Source of the DNA: Merdimonas faecis
Lineage (GTDB): Bacteria; Bacillota; Clostridia; Lachnospirales; Lachnospiraceae
Assembly: GCF_001754075.1 (NCBI RefSeq)
Contig: NZ_MIEH01000008.1
Coordinates: 1 to 64,000, forward strand
Direction of reading: 5' to 3'
Length of the DNA stretch: 64,000 nt
Shown: positions 57,479 to 64,000 of the stretch, in pieces
Position numbering within the stretch: the stretch's first letter is position 1
How the letters are laid out: each line of letters opens with the position of its first letter
The notes under the pieces: model-generated
Seen by the model: only the letters and a program-made list of their open reading frames with translations
Database searches by the model: none
What the model was told of the DNA's origin: nothing
Translations under genes and position numbers: made by a program

Positions 57479-58066
57479 ATGATAAAGAAGGAAGAAAATA
57501 TTTCGAGAGATGAATCGATCAATAAGCTGGTAGTAACTGCTTTCTTTGCTGCGATTACCTTTCTGGGTATCCAGATCTTCCGGGTCCCTCTTCCTGCAGT
57601 AGTAGGGACGCCGTTTGTACACTTTGGCCACATTTTTGTAGTCATGGGTGTGCTCCTTATGGGAGGAAAAAGGGGTGCCGTTTCAGGTACCCTCGGACTG
57701 GTGATCTTCGATATCCTGAACGGTTATCTGCAGGATGTCCCACAGGTATTTCTGGAAACGATCATCAAATGTCTGCTTATCGGAGCTCTGTTTGCAGTCT
57801 TAAAAAACAGGGCGGGGGGAGACAGGAAAAAGGAATACCGGGGAGCGATGATCTGTACCGTGCTATACGGATGCATGAATATCCTCATTGAGTTTGTTAT
57901 GGGGATTGTCAAAATGATGATCCTGGGAAGCGGCTTTGCGGCAGCTGCCGCAGGATCAGCCGCCTCCATTCCGGCTACGGTAGTCAATGTGGTATTTCTG
58001 ATCCTTGCGGAAGCACTCCTGTACCGTCCGGTGGAACGGCTGTACCGGCGTGCATCAAGGCAATAA
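57479..58066 (+). CDS. ECF transporter S component, second
   Basis: A 195-aa protein with about six hydrophobic segments, VGTPFVHFGHIFVVMGVLLMGGKRGAVSGTLGLVIFDIL matching the same family as the gene before it. Substrate unknown; pairing with an aminotransferase and LysR gene could hint at a B6-type or amino-acid-derived compound, which is speculative. GAGGAATGAC lies upstream. Its end overlaps the convergent LysR by 83 nt. Confidence 0.78.
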   Translation: MIKKEENISRDESINKLVVTAFFAAITFLGIQIFRVPLPAVVGTPFVHFGHIFVVMGVLLMGGKRGAVSGTLGLVIFDILNGYLQDVPQVFLETIIKCLLIGALFAVLKNRAGGDRKKEYRGAMICTVLYGCMNILIEFVMGIVKMMILGSGFAAAAAGSAASIPATVVNVVFLILAEALLYRPVERLYRRASRQ

Positions 58067-58979
58067 ATTCCTCCATTACCCGGGTCTTGTACTTGTGCTT
58101 TTTATAATAGAAAAATACCTGGCGCAGTGCATCAGGCCCGGAAAGCTTGTAGTAGACCAGATTTTCAAAGGACGGGAGGCGCTGTACCAGCATGTCACTG
58201 ATAAACGTGGCGCCAAGCTGCGTGGAGGCGGCCATATAGGCGGTGGACTGCTGCTGCAGCTCCAGGATGATTCTGGGGCTAAAGCCGGCAAGGCGGCAGA
58301 GATGTTCCCCGCGGGTGCGCGTATCATTGCCCGGCGTCAGCATGATAAAAGGCAGGGAGGAAAAGGAGTTAAGTGGAACTGACGGACATTTTTCGGACAG
58401 ATCCGATTCGCTTTGAATATTTTCATAAGAGAGCTGGAAAGATTCCAGCTCTTTATTTATGGGAAAATGCCGGGGCACTGCCAGCAGGATATGCTCCTGG
58501 CAGTAAGATTCCTTATTGTAAAGAGTGCTGTCATAGTGATAATTGTCAATGACAAAATCCAGATATCCGCTGCTGAGCATGGCTTCCAGCTGATCAGTAT
58601 TTCCCTCGGTGATCTGAATATCAATTCTCGGATATTTCCGTTTAAACCCCGAGATCAAAGTGGGAAGAACATAGGCGGCGAACAGATTGCTGGCCCCGAT
58701 GGATAAATGGCCGGATTTCAGAGTATTCAGATTATTGATAGCATTTTCCACCCGCTGTTCAATCTGAAAGATCTCCTTTGCCGCATCAATATAGATCCGT
58801 CCTGCCTCCGTAAGCTGCAGCGGGGATGTGCTGCGGTCAAACAAAGGTACGCCGATTTCCTCCTCGATTTTTTTGATGCGGGCGCTTAAGGAGGGCTGAC
58901 TGATATATAGATTCTGTGCCGCCTTAGAAAAGCTTTTTTCCCGGTAAACTTCATAGACATATTTCTTCCAGGTAAACAT
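57984..58979 (-). CDS. LysR family regulator
   Basis: The 331-aa protein has an N-terminal winged helix (YREKSFSKAAQNLYISQPSLSARIKKIEEEIG) and a type 2 periplasmic-like effector domain. The start at 58979 follows GGGAGG. It is divergent from the aminotransferase at 59115, which is its likely target, and overlaps the ECF gene tail-to-tail by 83 nt, forming its last 27 or so residues. Confidence 0.9.
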   Translation of the reverse strand: MFTWKKYVYEVYREKSFSKAAQNLYISQPSLSARIKKIEEEIGVPLFDRSTSPLQLTEAGRIYIDAAKEIFQIEQRVENAINNLNTLKSGHLSIGASNLFAAYVLPTLISGFKRKYPRIDIQITEGNTDQLEAMLSSGYLDFVIDNYHYDSTLYNKESYCQEHILLAVPRHFPINKELESFQLSYENIQSESDLSEKCPSVPLNSFSSLPFIMLTPGNDTRTRGEHLCRLAGFSPRIILELQQQSTAYMAASTQLGATFISDMLVQRLPSFENLVYYKLSGPDALRQVFFYYKKHKYKTRVMEEFIALMHAGTAVPPDGTGVLPQGSEIPH

Positions 58980-58992
58980 AAAACCTCCCAAA

Positions 58993-59014
58993 GTTATAGT
59001 TAAAACGATATAAC
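58993..59014. promoter_or_regulatory. Inverted repeat in lysR-aminotransferase gap
   Basis: GTTATA and TATAAC separated by 10 nt. Such a spaced dyad next to a LysR start is a candidate binding site. Confidence 0.45.
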
Positions 59015-59114
59015 ATATATATGATTATTGGTATTTGAATATATTATAGTCCGGCGTTATCATAAATGTAAAGAAAAGGTTCGAACTTTATACCAATATC
59101 AGGAGGAAATAAAA

Positions 59115-60347
59115 ATGGAAGCATTTCGGAAAGCAAAACGAATGGAGCACGTACATTCTGATATCCGGGGACCGTTGTACATGGAAGCTCTGGAAATGCA
59201 GAAAAAAGGAATGGATATATTAAAACTGAATACAGGAAATCCGGCGGTTTTTGGATTTGAGGTGCCGGAAAGTGTGAAAAGGGCGATGGAAGATTGCGCT
59301 GAAGAAGGAATGGCATACTGCGATTTCCGAGGACGAAGAGATGCCAGAGAGGCAATCTGCGAGTATGAAAAGAGTAAGGGGATAAAGGGGATAGATCCGG
59401 ATGATATTTTCATCGGAAACGGTGTCAGTGAGGTGGTTTCCTTTGCACTGCTCCCGCTTTTAAACAGTGCGGATGAGGTGTTAGTTCCCAGTCCCAGCTA
59501 TTCTTTGTGGGGAAATTCCGTATGCCTGGCCGGTGGAAAGCCGGTTTTCTATACATGCGATGAGAAAGCAGACTGGGCGCCGGATCTTGCGGACATTAAA
59601 AAGAAAGTTACTGCAAGGACGAAAGCCATCGTTATTATCAATCCCAATAACCCGACGGGAGTGCTGTACCAGAAGGAGATCCTGCTTGAGATCATCCAGG
59701 TGGCAAGAGAAAACGGACTGATGATTTTTTCTGATGAGATCTATGATCGCCTGGTGATGGATGGGAAGCAGCATGTGTCCACGGCGTCCCTGGCAGAAGA
59801 TGTGCCGATGGTTACGATGAACGGCCTTTCCAAATCTCATTGTCTGTGCGGTTACCGGTGCGGATGGATGGTGCTTAGCGGACCAAGAGCATTGACGGAC
59901 GAATACAGGGAAGGAATCGTCCAGATGACTTCTATGCGGCTTTGTGCCAATGCACTGGCGCAGGTGGCAATCCCGGCGGCGCTTCAGGATATGGAGACAC
60001 CGGCCTCCATGGTAAGGCCGGGCGGGCGTCTTTATGAACAAAGGGAAGCTGCTGTAAGGGAACTTCAGAAGATAGACGGGATATCTTTTGTAAAAAATGA
60101 CGCCGCTTTTTACATTTTCCCGCGGCTGGACGTAAGAAAATTCGGGATTACGGACGATAAGAAATTTGCACGAGATCTTTTGTACAATACACATATCCTG
60201 CTGGTACCAGGCAGTGGATTTGACTGGCATGACCCGGATCATTTCCGGATCGTCATGCTTCCACAGGCAGAAGTACTATCCGATGCTATCCGCCGGATGG
60301 GGACGTTCCTGGACGGCTATCATCAGGACTGGCGAAAATATGCCTAG
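59115..60347 (+). CDS. Class I/II pyridoxal phosphate aminotransferase (AlaA-like)
   Basis: The 410-aa enzyme has the PLP Lys in NGLSKSHCLCGYRCGW, INPNNPTGVLY, FSDEIYDRLVMDG and a C-terminal DHFRIVMLP substrate-binding Arg. It resembles alanine/glutamate-pyruvate aminotransferases of the AlaA group. AGGAGG lies 7 nt before the ATG at 59115. Controlled probably by the divergent LysR. Confidence 0.88.
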   Translation: MEAFRKAKRMEHVHSDIRGPLYMEALEMQKKGMDILKLNTGNPAVFGFEVPESVKRAMEDCAEEGMAYCDFRGRRDAREAICEYEKSKGIKGIDPDDIFIGNGVSEVVSFALLPLLNSADEVLVPSPSYSLWGNSVCLAGGKPVFYTCDEKADWAPDLADIKKKVTARTKAIVIINPNNPTGVLYQKEILLEIIQVARENGLMIFSDEIYDRLVMDGKQHVSTASLAEDVPMVTMNGLSKSHCLCGYRCGWMVLSGPRALTDEYREGIVQMTSMRLCANALAQVAIPAALQDMETPASMVRPGGRLYEQREAAVRELQKIDGISFVKNDAAFYIFPRLDVRKFGITDDKKFARDLLYNTHILLVPGSGFDWHDPDHFRIVMLPQAEVLSDAIRRMGTFLDGYHQDWRKYA

Positions 60348-60384
60348 CAAAAAGGACGGTAGAAGTGAAGACTGGAATATACAA

Positions 60385-60418
60385 AACAGGCTGCAGAGAT
60401 TTCTCCCTGCAGCCTGTT
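60385..60418 (-). terminator. Terminator of rubrerythrin gene
   Basis: AACAGGCTGCAG and CTGCAGCCTGTT pair around a 10-nt loop, with TTTT after the stem on the minus strand. It also lies 37 nt after the aminotransferase stop. Confidence 0.75.
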
Positions 60419-60428
60419 GAAGCAAATC

Positions 60429-60965
60429 TTAGTAATTTTCTACTTTTCTCTCAAAGTAAGCTCTTGGATGAGCACAAACCGGACATACTTCCGGAGCCTC
60501 ATCGCCCATATAGATGAATCCGCAGTTGTTGCATTTCCATCCAAGAGGAGCATCGTCTTTGAAGGTCTTTCCTGCTTTGTAGCTTTCCAGCAGCTTGCGG
60601 TAGCGCTTCTCGTGAGCAGCTTCTACCTGGGCAACGCCTTCAAATTTTACAGCCAGCTCTTCAAAGCCTTCTGCTCTGGCTTCCTCAGCCATACGCTTGT
60701 ACATATCTGTCCACTCATAGTTCTCTCCGGCGGCAGCATCCTCTAAGTTCTCTGCCACATCGCCGATGCCGTGGAATTCCTTGAACCACATTTTTGCATG
60801 TTCTTTTTCCTGGTTTGCTGTTTCCTCAAAAATGTTTGCCATCTGCACATAGCCGGCTTTCTTAGCGGCAGAAGCATAATAGGTATATTTATTGCGTGCC
60901 TGAGATTCGCCGGAAAAAGCTTCCATTAAGTTCTGTTCGGTTTTTGTTCCTGCATATTTAGACAT
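60429..60965 (-). CDS. rbr: Rubrerythrin
   Basis: The 178-aa peroxide-reducing protein has an N-terminal ferritin-like diiron domain ([45 protein letters not shown]) and a C-terminal rubredoxin-like domain with CNNCG and CPVCAHP. The usual iron ligands are present. Typical of anaerobes. PerR and a second rubrerythrin are nearby. Confidence 0.95.
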   Translation of the reverse strand: MSKYAGTKTEQNLMEAFSGESQARNKYTYYASAAKKAGYVQMANIFEETANQEKEHAKMWFKEFHGIGDVAENLEDAAAGENYEWTDMYKRMAEEARAEGFEELAVKFEGVAQVEAAHEKRYRKLLESYKAGKTFKDDAPLGWKCNNCGFIYMGDEAPEVCPVCAHPRAYFERKVENY

Positions 60966-61016
60966 ATCAATATCCTCCGTTTTTAATAGTATTTGTAAAA
61001 CCTCTCGTGAATATGT

Positions 61017-61151
61017 GTAAACTCGCCAGGCCAGCCAGGAAGCAAGAGTTTTCTCGCTGTCGGCTGTCGCCGAATACTACCCCCGGCAGGTAAACTCGCC
61101 AGGCCAGCCAGGAAGCAAAAGCTTCCTCGCTGTCGGCTGTCGCCGGATACT
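61017..61151. repeat. Two 62-nt direct repeats, period 73 bp
   Basis: Copies at 61017-61078 and 61090-61151 share ACTCGCCAGGCCAGCCAGG and CTCGCTGTCGGCTGTCGCC. In the second copy GGAAGC/GCTTCC can pair. An open frame across them (60983-61198, minus) has no homology or ribosome site and is not called. Confidence 0.85.
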
Positions 61152-61211
61152 AATATATAGAAGCCACGCCTCTTACAAGTAAACTTGTAGAGGCGCAACT
61201 TCTATATATAG
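61150..61211. repeat. Long hairpin after reverse rubrerythrin gene
   Basis: CTAATATATAGAAG and CTTCTATATATAG form an outer stem, then after a small bulge CGCCTCTTACAAGT and ACTTGTAGAGGCG form an inner stem. It starts 15 nt from the stop of the 61227 gene. No clear T-run. Confidence 0.8.
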
Positions 61212-61226
61212 TGCCTGGCTCGTAGC

Positions 61227-61769
61227 TTAGCCAAAGTATCTCTTTAACAGGCCTTCGAATGCTTTTCCGTGACGTGCTTCGTCTCTTGCCATTTCGTGAA
61301 CTGTGTCATGGATTGCGTCCAGGTTAGCAGCTTTTGCACGTTTTGCAAGATCAAACTTACCAGCGGTAGCGCCGTTTTCAGCGTCTACACGCATCTCCAG
61401 GTTCTTCTTTGTGCTGTCGGTTACGACTTCGCCGAGCAGTTCTGCAAATTTAGCAGCGTGCTCAGCCTCTTCATAAGCAGCTTTTTCCCAGTACAGGCCG
61501 ATTTCCGGATATCCTTCTCTGTGAGCCACTCTGGCCATTGCCAGATACATACCAACCTCAGAGCACTCGCCTTCAAAGTTTGCTCTTAAGTCTGCAAGAA
61601 TGTCTTCGCTAACGCCCTGAGCAACACCTACCACGTGCTCAGCAGCCCACTCTCTGTCACCTGTCTGCTCTTTGAATTTCTCAGCCGGAGCGTGGCAAAC
61701 TGGACATTCAGCCGGAGCAGCCTCTCCTTCATAAACATAACCACATACAGTACATACAAATTTCTTCAT
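61227..61769 (-). CDS. Reverse rubrerythrin (N-terminal rubredoxin, C-terminal diiron)
   Basis: The 180-aa protein has rubredoxin first ([20 protein letters not shown]) and the ferritin-like domain second ([54 protein letters not shown]). This order is reversed versus ordinary rubrerythrin and is found in clostridial NADH peroxidase/oxidase systems. A strong palindrome overlaps its promoter. Confidence 0.93.
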   Translation of the reverse strand: MKKFVCTVCGYVYEGEAAPAECPVCHAPAEKFKEQTGDREWAAEHVVGVAQGVSEDILADLRANFEGECSEVGMYLAMARVAHREGYPEIGLYWEKAAYEEAEHAAKFAELLGEVVTDSTKKNLEMRVDAENGATAGKFDLAKRAKAANLDAIHDTVHEMARDEARHGKAFEGLLKRYFG

Positions 61770-61802
61770 GTTCTTACATCTCCTTTATATATTTTTATTA
61801 TT

Positions 61803-61858
61803 TTAATATTAGTAACAATTACTAATATTAAATTACCACATGTTATGACTTCTGTCAA
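61803..61858 (-). promoter_or_regulatory. Promoter with Fur/PerR-type palindrome
   Basis: On the minus strand TTGACA (61853-61858), 17 nt, TAATTT (61830-61835). A perfect 13+3+13 palindrome with arm TTAATATTAGTAA (61803-61831) lies across the -10 and start region, the expected place for a repressor. PerR is encoded right upstream. Confidence 0.7.
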
Positions 61859-61861
61859 TCC

Positions 61862-62275
61862 TTATTTTAAACCTTTTTTGTTCTCATTACTACAGCAGTT
61901 TGAACATTTTCCGTAAAATAATATATTGTGTGATTCAATGACACCGTCAAAATGTTCCCCGGCGGTCTTATCAATGAACTGATCAAAGGAGTCACTAAGT
62001 TCCAGGTCAAAAACATTGCCGCAGCCGCTGCAGATCACATGGTAATGAGAATCTGTCCGTCCGTCAAAACGGTCGCCGCCGTCCGGAGTCGGAATCTTTG
62101 TGATCTCGCCAATATCTGCAAGAAGATTAAGGTTACGGTAAACAGTTCCAAGACTGATATTTGGAAATTCTTCTTTTACATGCAGGTACACCATATCAGC
62201 AGTCGGATGAGAGTGAGTGCCGGATAAATATTCCAGAATGGATGCACGCTGCTTGCTGTATTTCAAATTTGCCAC
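61862..62275 (-). CDS. perR: Fur family peroxide-responsive regulator PerR
   Basis: The 137-aa regulator has a winged helix (RASILEYLSGTHSHPTADMVYLHVKEEFPNISLGTVYRNLNLL), metal-binding HYHVICSGCGNVFDLE and the second Cys pair in KCSNCC. GTG start after GGAGG. Neighbouring rubrerythrins argue for PerR over Fur or Zur. Autoregulation is suggested by an inverted repeat upstream. Confidence 0.88.
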   Translation of the reverse strand: MANLKYSKQRASILEYLSGTHSHPTADMVYLHVKEEFPNISLGTVYRNLNLLADIGEITKIPTPDGGDRFDGRTDSHYHVICSGCGNVFDLELSDSFDQFIDKTAGEHFDGVIESHNILFYGKCSNCCSNENKKGLK

Positions 62276-62297
62276 TCTTGCTCCTCCTTTCGATAAT

Positions 62298-62322
62298 AAT
62301 AATAATTACTATAATTAGTATA
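62298..62322. promoter_or_regulatory. PerR-like inverted repeat before perR
   Basis: TTACTATAATTAGTA (TACTA/TAGTA with AT-rich flanks) resembles the half sites of the 61803 palindrome. Likely autoregulatory operator, by inference. Confidence 0.55.
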
Positions 62323-62450
62323 TAAAATGAATAAAGTCCTGTCAACAATTATTTTCAAAATATAACATTTTGTAATATTTTGAGCCGGATTTAGAGTATT
62401 ATTTTGAAAGTACAGTGCATAATATGACGATAGAACGCCTATGAAACATG

Positions 62451-62478
62451 TTGACAACACTTTCTTGGGTGGTATAAT
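62451..62478 (+). promoter_or_regulatory. Promoter of the NlpC/P60 gene
   Basis: TTGACA (62451-62456), 16 nt, TATAAT (62473-62478), with a TGGTATAAT extended -10. A 5' leader of about 60 nt precedes AAAGGAGGG. Confidence 0.85.
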
Positions 62479-62546
62479 AATGCCGTAACATATGTAACAA
62501 TTCTGTAATATTTACAAAAGATAAGAAAACATAAAGGAGGGAGTTT

Positions 62547-63452
62547 ATGGGTTCTAATCTTAAGAAGGGATTGTTCTTAGTTACTATTACAGGTGCAGTG
62601 ACCGCATTTCCTCACACGGTACAAGCCTTTGACCAGACGGCAGCAGAACAGATCCTGCCGCAGGCGGGGATTGAGGAAGTTTTAAGTGACTGCTATCTGT
62701 CAGATAAAAAAATCGAAGTAGAGGATTATCTTGTACCGACAGAGAAGGGTGAGTATTTAGATATGGCATTTGCCAATGTCCAGACGTTTCTGTATATCAG
62801 GAGCGAACCGACAACAGAAAGTGAGTGGCTGGGAAAGCTGTATCCCGATAATGCTGCGAAGATCATCGGACCGGTGGGCGAGTGGACGAAGATCCAGTCC
62901 GGGACCGTGACAGGCTATGTGTATTCTGATTATATAATAATAGGAAAGAATGCCGATCAAAAAGCCCGGGAAATGGTGAGCCAGACGGAGAGCCAGCAGG
63001 AAGAAGAGGCATTTGTCTATGCGGAATCCAAGGAAGAGGAAGCTGCAAGGCTCCAGGCTGAAGCCGAAGAAGCGGCGCGAAAGGCAGCGGAAGAGGCGGC
63101 TGCAAAGGCTCAGACCGGACAGGCTATTGTAGATTACGCATGCCAGTTTATCGGAAATCCTTATGTATGGGGAGGGACAAGCCTGACCGAGGGTGCGGAC
63201 TGCTCCGGGTTTGTTCAGTCTGTATTTGCACATTTCGGGATCAGCCTGCCCCGCACCACCTGGGATATGGAAAATGTGGGGACGCCAGTGAGCTATGATC
63301 AGGCGGTGGCAGGAGATCTTATTTTGTATGACGGACACGTGGGAATTTACATGGGCAATGGGGAGATCGTCAACGCCATCAACAGCCAGAGAGGAATTGG
63401 AATTCTTCCGGCCACGTACACCAATATCCTGACTGTCAGGAGATTGATCTGA
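62547..63452 (+). CDS. Secreted NlpC/P60 family endopeptidase with SH3 domain
   Basis: The 301-aa protein has a signal peptide (about 1-27), an SH3-like domain (about 70-135), an Ala/Glu-rich coiled linker (about 150-190) and NlpC/P60 (193-301) with Cys in GADCSGFVQS, His in GHVGIYMG and a polar residue in NAINSQRGIG. It should cleave peptidoglycan stem peptides. AAAGGAGGG precedes the ATG. Confidence 0.92.
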   Translation: MGSNLKKGLFLVTITGAVTAFPHTVQAFDQTAAEQILPQAGIEEVLSDCYLSDKKIEVEDYLVPTEKGEYLDMAFANVQTFLYIRSEPTTESEWLGKLYPDNAAKIIGPVGEWTKIQSGTVTGYVYSDYIIIGKNADQKAREMVSQTESQQEEEAFVYAESKEEEAARLQAEAEEAARKAAEEAAAKAQTGQAIVDYACQFIGNPYVWGGTSLTEGADCSGFVQSVFAHFGISLPRTTWDMENVGTPVSYDQAVAGDLILYDGHVGIYMGNGEIVNAINSQRGIGILPATYTNILTVRRLI

Positions 63453-63572
63453 ATGTAAACGAATGAATAGCTTTTTGTTAAAAATTAAAAAAAAGAGAGA
63501 AAAGAGAAGAAATGTACAAAATGTACAAAATTGTAAAAATTTGTAAAAATCTGGGAACGGGAGTTTTCCAAG

Positions 63573-63643
63573 TTATCCACATTGAAATGCCAAAAAAAGG
63601 TGGAAAAACCGATGTTTTTAAAAAATTATCCACATTATCCACA
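63573..63643. other. DnaA-box cluster
   Basis: Three perfect TTATCCACA 9-mers at 63573-63581, 63626-63634 and 63635-63643, the last two abutting head to tail. They lie in a 400-bp AT-rich intergenic region, in which I see no gene, more than 50 kb from the origin. Confidence 0.75.
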
Positions 63644-63793
63644 TAAAAAGAGCAAAAAACGGGGGATTACTCGGGGTAAATAAAAGAACGAACGTTTTGT
63701 GAAGATATAATAAAAATGCAATTTTGTCGAAAAAAAACGAAATGATTATTGACTTTTGAGAAAGCAGATTAAACTATTAATTTGAATAAAATG

Positions 63794-63822
63794 TTTACAC
63801 AATGGAAAAAAGAGATTATAAT
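63794..63822 (+). promoter_or_regulatory. Promoter of the DUF1858 gene
   Basis: TTTACA (63794-63799), 17 nt, TATAAT (63817-63822), 32 nt before the start. Confidence 0.75.
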
Positions 63823-63854
63823 GAAAACACTGAAATTGTAAAGGAGGTGTCATG

Positions 63855-64000
63855 ATGGCACAGGTAACAAAAGATATGACCTTCGGCGAATTGCTTACAA
63901 AGTATTATGATACATGCCCAAAGATCGTGGATGACCTGATGGAAGCAGGAATGGGATGCATTGGCTGCCCACATTCCCAGATGGAGACCATTGAACAGGG
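63855..64000 (+). CDS. DUF1858 domain protein (5' part)
   Basis: The window ends inside this gene. MAQVTKDMTFGELLTKYYDTCPKIVDDLMEAGMGCIGCPHSQMETIEQ is a DUF1858-type small protein with the conserved CxxC (CIGC), a presumed redox disulfide. AAAGGAGGTG precedes two ATGs (63852, 63855). Confidence 0.88.
   Translation, partial: MAQVTKDMTFGELLTKYYDTCPKIVDDLMEAGMGCIGCPHSQMETIEQ

Noticed and set aside
60983-61198. 71-codon frame between rubrerythrins
   Set aside because: Made from the direct repeats; no ribosome site or known family.

Overview
The window is a chromosomal segment from a spore-forming Gram-positive anaerobe of the Clostridia, most likely a gut Lachnospiraceae. The grounds are the 16S 5' end, the SpoIID/SpoIIQ-like pair, a DUF3881 protein, rubrerythrins under a PerR-type regulator, and the gene order yidC-jag-mnmE-mnmG-rsmG-parA-parB. 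I do not name a species. Coding sequence is moderate in GC and intergenic DNA is AT-rich.

Layout. At 1-600 are the start of a leftward rRNA operon with its promoter and a tRNA-Ser. At 600-3300 are plsC, a C_GCAxxG_C_C-family protein and a GH3 hexosaminidase. The replication origin lies at 10.2-12.1 kb: DnaA boxes occur on both sides of dnaA. dnaA-dnaN-yaaA-recF-gyrB-gyrA run leftward and rpmH-rnpA-yidD-yidC-jag-mnmE-mnmG-rsmG run rightward, so both arms are read away from the origin. At 20.0-22.5 kb a tandem array of three 132-bp units (each with a 70-nt cloverleaf-like fold), three consensus parS sites and parA-parB follow. serS and DUF4446/DUF3881 genes come next.

A tRNA-Arg at 25.3 kb marks the start of a small AT-rich accessory stretch (AlbA_2/ATPase regulator, broken Fic gene). 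At 28-34 kb are metabolic and stress genes (free-Met sulfoxide reductase, radical SAM, BaiA-like SDR, MATE, PepV). At 34-44 kb lies a probable quinate/shikimate uptake and dehydrogenation cluster: TRAP DctPMQ, AroD, an MFS carrier, YdiB, two LysR regulators and an Old Yellow Enzyme-type oxidoreductase. At 44-54 kb are an amylosucrase-like GH13, a D-Ala-D-Ala carboxypeptidase, T-box-controlled ileS and glycogen phosphorylase. At 53.7-64 kb are spoIID, a spoIIQ-like gene, a GIY-YIG protein, a hemolysin III protein, two ECF S-components, an aminotransferase with a divergent LysR gene, an oxidative-stress group (two rubrerythrins, PerR), an NlpC/P60 protein and a truncated DUF1858 gene.

Across the window there is a dispersed family of near-perfect GGGGAC...GTCCCC hairpins (nine copies). 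Several of them contain the stop codon of a flanking gene. Copies of the GGGGACGGGGG subtype lie close to DnaA-box 9-mers. The strongest candidates for something undescribed are the 132-bp array and this hairpin/DnaA-box association. All calls are from reading the sequence; no database search was run.
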